Assembly (NCBI RefSeq): GCF_001668675.1
Contig: NZ_LZKQ01000306.1
Location: forward strand, 1 to 45,608
DNA: 45,608 nucleotides
Source of the DNA: Mycobacterium asiaticum
Lineage (GTDB): Bacteria; Actinomycetota; Actinomycetes; Mycobacteriales; Mycobacteriaceae
Reading direction: 5' to 3'
Shown piece by piece: positions 13,921 through 21,791 of this stretch. The number at the start of each line of letters is the position of its first letter. Within the stretch, counting starts at the first letter, position 1. A program made the position numbers and the translations under genes. The notes below the pieces were generated by a model. The model searched no databases and was not told the origin of the DNA. It was given only the letters and a program-made list of their open reading frames with translations.

Positions 13921-16365
13921 CTACGGGGGTGGCGGCGGCCCTCCCGGTGGCGGTGGAGGTGGTGGTGCCAGCAGCGGAATCGTGATCGGCGGCAGCCCAG
14001 GTATCTCGACCACCTGGGATCCGACGACCTCCGGCGGCAGACCACCGTCCGGCGGCGGCGGAGGTGGCGGCGGGATGCCGTTACTGATCTGGATAGTCAC
14101 GATCGAACCCGGAATCGTCTGGCCGGTGGGCGAAGTTCCGACCACCTCGCCGTACTTGGCGGAACTGTTGACCGAGTTGGGCTGATCGGCGACCTGGAAC
14201 CCGGCGTCGCGCAGACGCTGTCGGGCCTGATCGATGTCGAGACCGGCCACGCTGGGCACCCGCCCGGCCGGCGAACCGTCTACATAACGCGGATCAGTGG
14301 GCGGCAGGTGCACCTCGCCGAAGTTGTTCGCGATCGGCTGCAGCGCGGTGAACCAGGTGCGGGCAGGCTCGTTACCGCCGTAGAGGTCGCCGCTGCCGCA
14401 GTGCCGAAGCGGAGCCGAACACAGGTCGGTCGGGGACGGCGAGTCGTCGTAGATGTAATTGGCCGCGGCGTAGCGGTTGGTGAAGCCCACGAAACCGGAG
14501 GACCGGTGCGCTTCCGTGGTACCGGTCTTACCGGACACCGGCAGGTTCCAGCCTGCCGCCCCGGCCGAACCCGCCGCTGTGCCACTGCCTACCGCGTCCT
14601 TGCTCATCGCGTTGGCCAGGGTGTTGGCCAGTCCCTCGGGGACCACCTGCTCGCACGTCTCGGTGGTGACCGAGACCTCGTTGCCGTTGCGGTCGATCAG
14701 CTTGTCGATCGGGTTCGGCGGGCACCACATGCCGCCCGAGGCGAGCGTGGCCGCTACGTTGGACAACTCCAGCGCGTTGACCTCGATCGGGCCCAGCGTG
14801 AACGAGCCGATGTTCTGCCGCTTGACGAAGTCGGCCAGGCTTTCGTTGCTGTCCGGGTTGTAGTCCCGGGCGGTGCCCGGGTTGGCGTAGGACCGCAGAC
14901 CGAGCTTGATGGCCATGTCGACCGCGCGGGAGACACCGATCTGCGAGATCAGCTTGGCGAATGCGGTGTTGGGTGAGGTGGCCAGCGCGTCGGTCACGTT
15001 CATCGATCCGCGGTAGTTCCCGGCGTTGACGACACACCAGGTGTCCTTCGGGCAGCCTTTCGCGCCGCCGCTGCCCAAGCCCTTGGCTTGGAAGCGGGGC
15101 GGCACGTCCAGGTTGGCGTTGATCCCCATGCCCATGTCCATGGCGGCGGCAGTGGTGAAGAGCTTGAAGATCGACCCGGCGCCGTCGCCGACCAGGGAGA
15201 ACGGTTGCGGGCGCATGGTCTCGCCGGCCTCGGTGTCCAGCCCGTACTTACGGTTGCTGGCCATTGCCACGACTTTGTGAGTTGTCTTGCCCGGCAAAAT
15301 CACGCTCATCACGCTCGAGATGCCGGACAGGGTCGGGGGAGCGAACTTATCGATGGCCGCCTTCACCGGGATCTGCACGTCAGGGTCCAGCGTGGTGCGG
15401 ATCAGGTAGCCACCCCTGGCCACCTGTTCCTTACTTATACCGGCCCGCGAGAGGTATTCCTGGACGTAGTCGCAGAAGAAAGCCCGGTCGCCGGCGGCGA
15501 TGCAGCCCCGCGGCAACTCGTTGGGCTGCGGCAGGATGCCCAGCGGCTGGGCCTTGGCCGCCCGCAGCGCTTCCGCCTCGGACGGGATGTTCTCGATCAT
15601 GGTGTCCAGCACCAGGTTCCGACGGGCCAGCGCACCTTCGGGATTGGTGTAGGGGTTCAGCGCGCTGGTCGACTGCACCATGCCGGCCAGCAGCGCCGCC
15701 TGCTGCCAGTTCAGGTCGATCGCGTTTACGCCGAAATAGGTCTGTGCGGCGTCCTGCACCCCGAAGGAGTTGTTCCCGAACGACACCAGGTTCAGGTAGC
15801 GGGTCAGGATCTCGGGCTTGGTGAAGGTCTTGTCCAGCGTGAGGGCCATGCGGATTTCACGCAGCTTGCGTGCCGGGGTGGTTTCCACGGCGGCACGCTT
15901 CTCCGCGTCGGTCTGGGCGGTGACCAGCAGCTGGTAGTTCTTGACGTACTGCTGTTCGATGGTCGAGCCGCCGCGGGTGTCGATGTCACCCGAGGCGTAA
16001 CCGGCCAGGCCGGTCAGAGTGCCCTTCCAGTCGACGCCGTTGTGATCGGCGAACCGCTTGTCCTCGATGGAGACGATCGCCAGCTTCATGGTGTTGGCGA
16101 TCTTGTCGGAGGGAACCTCGAAGCGGCGCTGAGAGTAAAGCCACGCGATCGTGTTGCCCTTCGCGTCGACCATCGTCGACACCGCGGGGACTTGTCCCTC
16201 TAGCAGCTGCGCCGAGCCGTTGGCCACAACTTCCGAGGCGCGGTTGGACATCAGTCCGATGCCGCCGGCGAAGGGGAACATCAACGCAGTGGCCACGACG
16301 CTGGCCAGCAAGCAGAAGCCGGCCAACTTCAACAGCGTGAGTGCGACCGGGGGACGCTCGGACAT
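13921..16365 (-). CDS. ponA2: class A penicillin-binding protein PonA2
   Basis: This 814-aa bifunctional peptidoglycan synthase corresponds to Rv3682. It has an N-terminal TM segment at about 8-38. The glycosyltransferase domain has catalytic Glu101 in EDKRFADHNGVD and GGSTIEQQYVKN (132-143). The transpeptidase has Ser398-x-x-Lys401, SPN 464-466 and KTG 613-615, followed by one PASTA domain at about 701-763. A Pro-rich tail follows (runs of Pro at 765-772 and 801-814). It polymerises and cross-links wall glycan outside the membrane. PonA2 is linked in other mycobacteria to survival in stasis and heat/acid stress. It is divergent from whiB4 across 360 bp. Confidence 0.97.
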   Translation of the reverse strand: MSERPPVALTLLKLAGFCLLASVVATALMFPFAGGIGLMSNRASEVVANGSAQLLEGQVPAVSTMVDAKGNTIAWLYSQRRFEVPSDKIANTMKLAIVSIEDKRFADHNGVDWKGTLTGLAGYASGDIDTRGGSTIEQQYVKNYQLLVTAQTDAEKRAAVETTPARKLREIRMALTLDKTFTKPEILTRYLNLVSFGNNSFGVQDAAQTYFGVNAIDLNWQQAALLAGMVQSTSALNPYTNPEGALARRNLVLDTMIENIPSEAEALRAAKAQPLGILPQPNELPRGCIAAGDRAFFCDYVQEYLSRAGISKEQVARGGYLIRTTLDPDVQIPVKAAIDKFAPPTLSGISSVMSVILPGKTTHKVVAMASNRKYGLDTEAGETMRPQPFSLVGDGAGSIFKLFTTAAAMDMGMGINANLDVPPRFQAKGLGSGGAKGCPKDTWCVVNAGNYRGSMNVTDALATSPNTAFAKLISQIGVSRAVDMAIKLGLRSYANPGTARDYNPDSNESLADFVKRQNIGSFTLGPIEVNALELSNVAATLASGGMWCPPNPIDKLIDRNGNEVSVTTETCEQVVPEGLANTLANAMSKDAVGSGTAAGSAGAAGWNLPVSGKTGTTEAHRSSGFVGFTNRYAAANYIYDDSPSPTDLCSAPLRHCGSGDLYGGNEPARTWFTALQPIANNFGEVHLPPTDPRYVDGSPAGRVPSVAGLDIDQARQRLRDAGFQVADQPNSVNSSAKYGEVVGTSPTGQTIPGSIVTIQISNGIPPPPPPPPDGGLPPEVVGSQVVEIPGLPPITIPLLAPPPPPPPGGPPPPP

Positions 16366-16457
16366 GCGTACTACAGTAGCGACCCCCTGTGACGGTGCCG
16401 CGCCGCGCGGGTGGGAAAAAATTCTTTAGCAGGTGTCGGCTTGTTCCGCTACCCCTG

Positions 16458-16501
16458 TTTGGGGCTAAACTTACGGCGACGTCACTGGTCAGAGCCCCAA
16501 A
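16458..16501. repeat. 9-bp inverted repeat in the ponA2-whiB4 intergenic region
   Basis: TTTGGGGCT (16458-16466) and AGCCCCAAA (16493-16501) are perfect complements 26 nt apart. Flanking CCTGT and ACAGG extend the pairing imperfectly. A related CCCTGTTTT occurs again at about 16516-16524. The element lies midway between the divergent ponA2 and whiB4 starts, so either promoter may use it. Confidence 0.55.
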
Positions 16502-16546
16502 ATGGGACAGGCGGACCCTGTTTTCCCCGGCCGCCCGGTGCGAGAC

Positions 16547-16560
16547 GGGACGATCGTCCC
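16547..16560. promoter_or_regulatory. 14-bp perfect palindrome upstream of whiB4
   Basis: GGGACGATCGTCCC is a perfect even palindrome 22 nt before the candidate whiB4 -35. It has the size and symmetry of an operator for a dimeric regulator. No known mycobacterial consensus that I can recall matches it exactly. Confidence 0.5.
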
Positions 16561-16581
16561 AGAAAAAGCGTTATCGGACTG

Positions 16582-16611
16582 TTGCGCAATTGCCACCTGA
16601 CCACCTAACTT
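16582..16611 (+). promoter_or_regulatory. candidate whiB4 promoter
   Basis: TTGCGC (16582-16587), an 18-nt spacer and TAACTT (16606-16611), which fits TANNNT. The expected start near 16618 leaves a leader of about 108 nt before the GTG at 16726. The AT-rich run ACTTATATC here contrasts with the surrounding GC-rich DNA. Confidence 0.4.
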
Positions 16612-16725
16612 ATATCTGCAGTGAGATTCAGGTAACACCGATGCGCGCAGTGTGGGCCAAATCGCTCCATCGGCTGGAACCGGGTTGGGCGGTCGCGACA
16701 GCGGCCGGGAGGAAGGGAACAGCTC

Positions 16726-17076
16726 GTGTCAGGAACACGTCCGGGCGCACGGAGGACCAACCTCACGTCCACGGGTAACCTTCTCCGCAGCGTCGAGGCT
16801 GAGGAGCGCATCACCTGGGTATCGCAGGCGCTCTGCCGGGCAACCGATCCCGACGAACTCTTCGTACGTGGCGCCGCCCAGCGCAAGGCCGCCGTGATCT
16901 GCCGCCACTGCCCGGTAATGCAGGAATGTGCCGCAGACGCCCTGGACAACAAGGTCGAGTTCGGCGTGTGGGGCGGCATGACGGAGCGCCAGCGTCGCGC
17001 CCTGCTCAAGCAGCATCCCGAGGTGGTTTCCTGGTCCGACTACCTGGACAAGCGCAAGCGCCGCAACATCATCTGA
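16726..17076 (+). CDS. whiB4: redox-sensing iron-sulfur transcription factor WhiB4
   Basis: This 116-aa WhiB-family protein has four cluster-ligand cysteines, Cys37, Cys59, Cys62 and Cys68 (CxxC at 59-62), the GVWGG turn (FGVWGGMTERQRR) and a basic C-terminus. Its sequence and position beside ponA2 and the BagAB pair identify it as the Rv3681c homologue. WhiB4 holds an O2-sensitive 4Fe-4S cluster; when apo and oxidised it binds DNA and represses antioxidant genes. GTG 16726 is preceded by a strong GGAGGAAGGGA (16708-16718). A hairpin terminator follows. Confidence 0.96.
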   Translation: MSGTRPGARRTNLTSTGNLLRSVEAEERITWVSQALCRATDPDELFVRGAAQRKAAVICRHCPVMQECAADALDNKVEFGVWGGMTERQRRALLKQHPEVVSWSDYLDKRKRRNII

Positions 17077-17098
17077 TCCCTTTCTGGTCCCCTCCGAA

Positions 17099-17123
17099 CG
17101 CCCCTGCCGAACCGGCGGGGGCG
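17099..17123 (+). terminator. whiB4 terminator hairpin
   Basis: CGCCCCTGCCG (17099-17109) and CGGCGGGGGCG (17113-17123) form an 11-bp GC-rich stem with one T-G wobble and a 3-nt loop. It lies 22 nt after the whiB4 stop. The T-tract is weak (GTCGCTTGTC), as is usual for mycobacterial terminators. Confidence 0.65.
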
Positions 17124-17144
17124 GTCGCTTGTCATTGCGAGTGT

Positions 17145-17530
17145 GTTACAAGTTAGCCGGCCGTATCATCACAGATGAGCTGTTCTCGCAGCTCAGAGGA
17201 TGTTTTTGGATTGCCGGACAGCTGTCCAGATCGAATCGCCGTTAGATCGGCGTTGAATAAGCCGCCGTGTGAACGGCATCGTCGCTGGTGGCAGCCCGAT
17301 CGCCGGCCGCAATCGTTGTGTATTACCGGTGGCGCCCGCACGGAACCGGATCGGCCCTGGTTCGCGGGCGGGACAGGGGCGGGGGAGCGGCGCTGCTGGG
17401 CAGCTATATCATTACTGTACTGTTACAGCTTAGCTGGCCGTAATACCATCGGCGGCCTATATGCCCTGCTCAAAGCGATTTTCAAAGTCAATTCGGTGAT
17501 TAAGCGCTCAATGTGATCTTGAATCGCCGT
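17145..17530. repeat. intergenic region with diverged direct repeats
   Basis: The roughly 450-bp gap between whiB4 and bagB holds no convincing gene. GTTACAAGTTAGCCGGCCGT (17145-17164) recurs as GTTACAGCTTAGCTGGCCGT (17422-17441), 17 of 20 identical. GAATCGCCGT recurs at 17233-17242 and 17521-17530 in the same order and similar spacing, so an ancient duplication of about 100 bp is possible. GAGCTG/CAGCTC (17175-17192) is a small hairpin, and CTGTA-CTGT-TACAG lies at about 17415-17428. The stretch is less GC-rich than its surroundings. Confidence 0.5.
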
Positions 17531-17573
17531 CGAATATCGCCGGGATGACCCCGCATAACCGCAGGTCAACGCA

Positions 17574-18716
17574 CTAGGTGGCGGTGATCTGGTCGGCGAG
17601 GGCGCGCAGCGCTTCCAGGTCCGAGACGTCGAACGGCAGCGACGGCACTCCAACTACCGGCACGTGCGGGTTGGCCCCGGTGAAGCGGGACAGCAACCGG
17701 ATCTCCCGCTTGGCCGTCTGCGCGCGATCCGCATGGATGTGCAGGACCGCCGACGCCAGCGCCGCCGCTTCGGAATCGGCCCCCTCGGTGTCGAGCTTTT
17801 CGGCCGCGTCGATGGCCCGCTCGACGGGCAACGAGCACAACATCGGGTGGGTGCGGTTGAGCACCAGACCCGCGAGCGGCATCCCCTCCTGGGATAACCG
17901 GTCGACGAAGAACGACGCCTCCCGCAACGCGTCGGGTTCGGCGGCCGACACGACGACGAACTGGGTGCCGCGCCGCTTGAGCAACGCATAGGTGCGGTCG
18001 GCCTTCTCCCGGAAGCCGCCGAACGTCGCGTCCAGTGACTGCACGAACGCTGCGGCGTCGCCCAGCATTTGGGAACCGAGGATCGTCGACATCGCCTTCA
18101 TGGCCAGGCCCATCGCTCCGGTCACCAGCCTGCCGATCCCGCGCCCGGGCGCCAACAACAACCGCCAGAGGCGACTGTCCATGAAACTGCCCAGCCGTTT
18201 GGGCGCGTCCAGGAAATCCAGTGCGTTGCGCGAGGGCGGGGTGTCGACCACGATCAGGTCCCAACGGTCCTGCGCCAGCAACTGCCCGAGCTTCTCCATG
18301 GCCATGTACTCTTGCGTGCCGGCCAGCGACGTGGCGACGGTCTGATAGAACTGGTTGTCCAGAATCGACTGTGCGCGAGCCGATCCCGAGTACTGCACCA
18401 CCATCTCGTCGAAGGTGCGCCGCATGTCCAGCATCATCGCGTGCAGCTCACCGGGCACCTCGGGTGCCAGCGGTACGCGCTGTGGCGTGTTGCCAAGGTC
18501 GTTGACGCCCAACGCTTGTGCGAGTCGCTTGGCGGGGTCGATGGTCAAAACCACTACGGTGCGCCCATATTCGGCGGCGCGCAGCGCAATCGCCGCGGCG
18601 GTGGTGGTTTTGCCGACCCCGCCCGCCCCGCAGCAGACCACGACGCGGTTGCTGGTGTCGGCCAAGATGGCCGCCATGTCCAGGGGCGTCGGCTTGTGTG
18701 ACGGCGGCGTGGTCAT
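17574..18716 (-). CDS. bagB: ArsA-type ATPase BagB
   Basis: This 380-aa GET3/ArsA-family ATPase is the Rv3680 homologue. It has a deviant Walker A loop GAGGVGKTTT (30-39), the A' segment LTIDPAKRLAQALG (57-70), and switch/Walker B-like VVDTPPSRNALDFLD. The pair BagA/BagB forms an ATPase complex in M. tuberculosis that protects against oxidative, nitrosative and glycerol-linked stress. The typical arsenite cysteines are not evident, so a metal pump role is unlikely. Its ATG overlaps the bagA stop (ATGA 18713-18716), so the subunits are translationally coupled. Confidence 0.94.
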   Translation of the reverse strand: MTTPPSHKPTPLDMAAILADTSNRVVVCCGAGGVGKTTTAAAIALRAAEYGRTVVVLTIDPAKRLAQALGVNDLGNTPQRVPLAPEVPGELHAMMLDMRRTFDEMVVQYSGSARAQSILDNQFYQTVATSLAGTQEYMAMEKLGQLLAQDRWDLIVVDTPPSRNALDFLDAPKRLGSFMDSRLWRLLLAPGRGIGRLVTGAMGLAMKAMSTILGSQMLGDAAAFVQSLDATFGGFREKADRTYALLKRRGTQFVVVSAAEPDALREASFFVDRLSQEGMPLAGLVLNRTHPMLCSLPVERAIDAAEKLDTEGADSEAAALASAVLHIHADRAQTAKREIRLLSRFTGANPHVPVVGVPSLPFDVSDLEALRALADQITAT

Positions 18717-19735
18717 CGAACCCCCTGCTGTGCAAGTGCTTCCGAGAGCTCATACAGACTGCCCAGGTCCACGCCGTCGGAGATGGTGGGTAACTCGAGT
18801 CGTGGAACGTGCAGCGCGTCGAGTTGCTGAGCCGTCTCGGAACGGGCCGCGATCCGGGTGGCGTGCTGGATGGTCTCGGTGAGCAGTCCGGCGAAATCCG
18901 CCTCGTCCAGTTCGACCCCGGCCATCGCCAAACCGGAGCGCACCGAGTCGGCGTCGACCACACCCTCGGCGGCCTTGGTGAGATCTCCGGGCTCGAGGTA
19001 CGCCGGGATATTGCGATTGACGATCACGCTGCCGATCGGCAATTGCATCTCAGCCAGTTCCTCGATGGCTTCCATCGTTTCCTGAACCGGCAACGCTTCA
19101 AGCAGCGTGACGAGGTGAATGGCGGTCTGATCGGAATGCAGTAGCTTCACCACACCCTCTGCCTGGGAGTGCACCGGTCCGCCCTTGGCCAGATCCGAGA
19201 CCGCCTTGGTGACGTCCAGGAAGCGGGCGATGCGACCGGTCGGGGGAGCGTCGACCACGATCGCGTCGTAAAGCGGTAGCCGGTTCTTGTCGACCCGGAT
19301 CACCGTCTCCTTGATCTTGCCGGTGAGCAGCACGTCGCGTAGGCCCGGCGCGATCGTGGTGGCGAACTCGATCGCGCCGATGCGCCGCATTGCCCGGCCC
19401 GCGATGCCGAGGTTGTAGAACATGTCGAGGTATTCCAGGAATGCGGCCTCGATGTCGATGGCCAGGGCATTGACCTGGCCGCCGCGTTCGGCCGTCGCGA
19501 TCTTGACTTCCTGGTAGGGCAGTGGCGGGACATCGAAGAGCTGCGCAATCCCTTGCCGCCCTTCGACTTCGACGAGCAGGACTTTCCGCCCGCCGGCGGC
19601 CAGGGTCAGCGCCAGGGCCGCGGCGATGGTCGACTTGCCGGTACCGCCTTTTCCGGTGACGAAGTGCAGGCGGGCCTTCGACAGACGCGACGGCCACCCG
19701 ACGGAACTACCGCCGCTAGAAGTGTTTGCCACCAT
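18713..19735 (-). CDS. bagA: ArsA-type ATPase BagA
   Basis: This 340-aa ATPase is the Rv3679 homologue, with Walker A GKGGTGKST (28-36) and VEVEGRQGIAQLF as the A' segment. Also visible are the switch region IVVDAPPTGRIARFLDV and a nucleotide-base loop with VIVNRNIP. It partners with BagB encoded immediately downstream. The ATG at 19735 has no Shine-Dalgarno sequence. TAGCAT lies just upstream and would place a transcript start near the second codon (GTG 19732), so leaderless initiation there is possible. The gene is divergent from the DUF4177 mini-gene across 40 bp. Confidence 0.94.
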   Translation of the reverse strand: MVANTSSGGSSVGWPSRLSKARLHFVTGKGGTGKSTIAAALALTLAAGGRKVLLVEVEGRQGIAQLFDVPPLPYQEVKIATAERGGQVNALAIDIEAAFLEYLDMFYNLGIAGRAMRRIGAIEFATTIAPGLRDVLLTGKIKETVIRVDKNRLPLYDAIVVDAPPTGRIARFLDVTKAVSDLAKGGPVHSQAEGVVKLLHSDQTAIHLVTLLEALPVQETMEAIEELAEMQLPIGSVIVNRNIPAYLEPGDLTKAAEGVVDADSVRSGLAMAGVELDEADFAGLLTETIQHATRIAARSETAQQLDALHVPRLELPTISDGVDLGSLYELSEALAQQGVR

Positions 19736-19763
19736 CGCATGCTAGCCGTTGCGGTTTGGCCGA

Positions 19764-19769
19764 TAAGCT
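19764..19769 (+). promoter_or_regulatory. -10 box giving a leaderless DUF4177 transcript
   Basis: TAAGCT fits TANNNT and ends 6 nt before the ATG at 19776. This is the spacing expected when transcription starts at the initiation codon. No Shine-Dalgarno sequence is present, consistent with leaderless translation. Confidence 0.45.
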
Positions 19770-19775
19770 CGCGGC

Positions 19776-19937
19776 ATGACCCAACCCACCACATGGGAGT
19801 ACGCGACGGTTCCGCTACTCACCCACGCGACCAAGCAGATCCTCGACCAGTGGGGCGCTGACGGCTGGGAGCTGGTCTCGGTGTTGCCCGGGCCCACCGG
19901 TGAGCAGCACGTCGCCTACCTGAAGCGCCCCAAGTAA
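19776..19937 (+). CDS. DUF4177-like mini-protein (Rv3678A-like)
   Basis: This 53-aa protein has the pattern WEYATVPLLTHATKQILDQWGADGWELVSV ending in YLKRPK. That is the DUF4177 fold signature: a strand, a helix with NxxGxxGWELV-type turn, then strands. It is the first gene of a tight set with the RidA homologue 11 nt downstream and the MBL-fold gene after that. The initiation context looks leaderless. Function is unknown; the conserved position in mycobacteria (annotated as a short gene near Rv3678) supports it as real despite its size. Confidence 0.85.
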   Translation: MTQPTTWEYATVPLLTHATKQILDQWGADGWELVSVLPGPTGEQHVAYLKRPK

Positions 19938-19948
19938 GGCCGCGGACG

Positions 19949-20404
19949 ATGAGCGCGAAAGCTCGCCTCCAGCAGCTCGGCATCGCACTGCCGGAGGTGA
20001 CGGCGCCGCTGGCCGCCTACGTGCCCGCGGTGCGCACCGGCAATCTCGTATACACCGCCGGGCAGCTGCCGTTCGAGGCCGGCAAACTGACGCACACCGG
20101 AAAGGTCGGTGGCGACGTCACCCCGGAACAAGGCAAAGCGCTGGCGCGTATCTGTGCGCTCAACGCGTTGGCCGCGGTGGACTCGCTGGTAGGGCTTGAC
20201 TCGGTAACCCAAGTGGTCAAGGTCGTCGGCTTCGTCGCCTCGGCCCCCGGATTCCACGGGCAGCCGGGCGTCGTCAACGGCGCGTCCAACTTGCTCGCCG
20301 AGGTGTTCGGGGACAGCGGTGCGCACGCGCGTTCCGCCGTCGGGGTCTCCGAGCTCCCGCTGGACGCGCCGGTGGAGGTCGAGCTGATCGTCGAGGTCGG
20401 TTAG
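19949..20404 (+). CDS. RidA/YjgF-family protein (Rv3678c-like)
   Basis: This 151-aa protein of the RidA (YjgF/YER057c) superfamily has GNLVYTAGQLPF (31-42), the helix GKALARICALNALAAVD, and the C-terminal GVSELPLDAPVEVELIVEV strand. Canonical RidA deaminates reactive enamines/imines and needs an Arg near the end (RxxVxVxxLP). Here the equivalent ARSAVGVSELPLDAPVEVE keeps Arg followed by the GVSELP segment, so deaminase activity is possible. It trims to the next gene within 5 nt, implying an operon. Confidence 0.9.
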   Translation: MSAKARLQQLGIALPEVTAPLAAYVPAVRTGNLVYTAGQLPFEAGKLTHTGKVGGDVTPEQGKALARICALNALAAVDSLVGLDSVTQVVKVVGFVASAPGFHGQPGVVNGASNLLAEVFGDSGAHARSAVGVSELPLDAPVEVELIVEVG

Positions 20405-20409
20405 CGGCT

Positions 20410-21201
20410 GTGGCCGAGGCAGTCGAGACGCTGACGCATCCCGCCTACGGTCAGCTGCGGCCGGTCACCGACACGGCATCGGTACTGCTCGCCGACAACC
20501 CCGGTTTGATGACGCTGGAAGGCACCAACACCTGGGTGTTGCGCGCCCCGCGCAGCGACGAGCTGGTGATCGTCGACCCCGGGCCGGACGACGACGAGCA
20601 CATCGCACGGGTGGCCGCGCTGGGCCGCATCACCCTGGTGTTGATCAGTCACCGGCACTCGGATCACACCGATGGCATCGACAAGCTGGTCGAACTGACC
20701 GGGGCCACCGTCCGGTCCGCCGGCAGCGGCTTCCTGCGCGGCTTCGGTGGCCACCTCCTCGACGGCGAGGTCATCGAGGCCGCCGGCCTGAGAATCAAGG
20801 TGATGGCCACGCCCGGCCACACCGCCGACTCGCTGAGCTTCGTGCTCGACGACGCGGTATTGACCGCCGACACAGTGCTCGGTCGCGGCACCACCGTGAT
20901 GGACAAGGAAGACGGCAAACTCACCGACTACATGGAGTCGCTGCAACGGCTCCGAGGGCTCGGACGCCGCACGGTGTTGCCCGGCCACGGGCCCGACCTC
21001 GGCGATCTGGAAAGTGTGGCCCAGGGATACCTCGTCCACCGGCAGGAGCGGTTGGAGCAGGTGCGCGCCGCGCTGCGTGAACTCGGTGAGGATGCCGGTG
21101 CACGGCAGATCGTCGAGCACGTATACACCGATGTCGATGAGAAGCTCTGGGACGCCGCCGAGTGGTCGGTGCAGGTGCAACTCGATTATCTGCGCGGCTA
21201 G
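20410..21201 (+). CDS. metallo-beta-lactamase-fold hydrolase (Rv3677c-like)
   Basis: This 263-aa protein has the binuclear metal motifs HRHSDH (His81, His83, Asp85, His86), TPGHTADS (His137), TADTVLG (Asp154) and LPGHGP (His193). A C-terminal helical region (RQERLEQVRAALRELGE...WDAAEWSVQVQLDYL) resembles the LACTB2 group, whose human member is an RNA endonuclease, so a hydrolase of thioesters or RNA is possible. The GTG at 20410 is 5 nt from the RidA stop. Its TAG shares the bases CTAG (21198-21201) with the stop of the convergent Gre-like gene. Confidence 0.92.
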   Translation: MAEAVETLTHPAYGQLRPVTDTASVLLADNPGLMTLEGTNTWVLRAPRSDELVIVDPGPDDDEHIARVAALGRITLVLISHRHSDHTDGIDKLVELTGATVRSAGSGFLRGFGGHLLDGEVIEAAGLRIKVMATPGHTADSLSFVLDDAVLTADTVLGRGTTVMDKEDGKLTDYMESLQRLRGLGRRTVLPGHGPDLGDLESVAQGYLVHRQERLEQVRAALRELGEDAGARQIVEHVYTDVDEKLWDAAEWSVQVQLDYLRG

Positions 21202-21641
21202 CGGCCTCCCGCGTCGATGTCGATCAGCGTTACGGGGACAACCGCACCGTCCGGCTTGAGCACCTGCCGTCGTTCGCCGACACGTGCCCCGACAACCGCC
21301 CGACCGATCGGGGACCGAAGGGGGTAAATCTTCTTGTCGGTGTCGCAGGCACCGTAGCCGCCCAGCATGAACGTCTCGGTACGGCCGCTGTCGTCATAGC
21401 GAACGGTGACCAACTTCCCCGGTTCGGCGACAGCGCCTCGTCGCGGGTGTTTCGCCCGAGCCAGCAGACGCTCGAGGTGGCGGATGCGCGCGCGCCGCGC
21501 TCGGTACCCGAGCAGATCTTCGCCGGTGTCCACCAAGTCGTCGGCGACCTCGACGCTGGGTCGGGACCGCAACGCCATGAGTTCGTTCTGCAGGCGGTTG
21601 TACTTGGGGCGGGCCATCGGAATGTGGTCAACTGCAGTCAT
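21198..21641 (-). CDS. GreA/GreB-family factor
   Basis: This 147-aa protein has an N-terminal coiled coil (about 12-62), whose tip-like DTGED (38-42) keeps the DxxE arrangement GreA uses to coordinate Mg2+ in RNA polymerase. A C-terminal FKBP-like domain (about 70-143) carries SPIGRAVVGARVGERRQV. It would enter the secondary channel of RNA polymerase and affect cleavage or pausing. It is shorter than housekeeping GreA (about 160 aa) and probably an extra paralogue. ATG 21641 has AGGAGGT 8 nt upstream. It marks the left edge of the block that interrupts the M. tuberculosis-like order. Confidence 0.87.
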   Translation of the reverse strand: MTAVDHIPMARPKYNRLQNELMALRSRPSVEVADDLVDTGEDLLGYRARRARIRHLERLLARAKHPRRGAVAEPGKLVTVRYDDSGRTETFMLGGYGACDTDKKIYPLRSPIGRAVVGARVGERRQVLKPDGAVVPVTLIDIDAGGR

Positions 21642-21677
21642 TTTCGTACTACCTCCTGGTTTTGGCCGACTCTGCGG

Positions 21678-21703
21678 CCGTTGATTCCATTGTCGGTCAA
21701 CGG
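21678..21703. promoter_or_regulatory. 7-bp inverted repeat in the Gre/DUF2254 divergent region
   Basis: CCGTTGA (21678-21684), 12 nt, TCAACGG (21697-21703): a perfect inverted repeat in the 150-bp gap between two divergent genes. On the minus strand the right arm contains TTGACC, a possible -35 for the Gre-like gene, so the repeat may overlap a promoter. Chance occurrence cannot be excluded. Confidence 0.35.
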
Positions 21704-21791
21704 GAGTGCGCGCGATTGCGCTGACGTGACAACGTCGCGACGGCCGATTGTGGTGCTTGGACAACTCCTGCAACACCAATAGGGTTCTGCC

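Noticed and set aside
17175..17516. 113-codon open frame between whiB4 and bagB
   Set aside because: Composition is Arg/Cys/Trp-rich and unlike a folded protein, there is no ribosome site, and it spans the diverged repeats; treated as non-coding.
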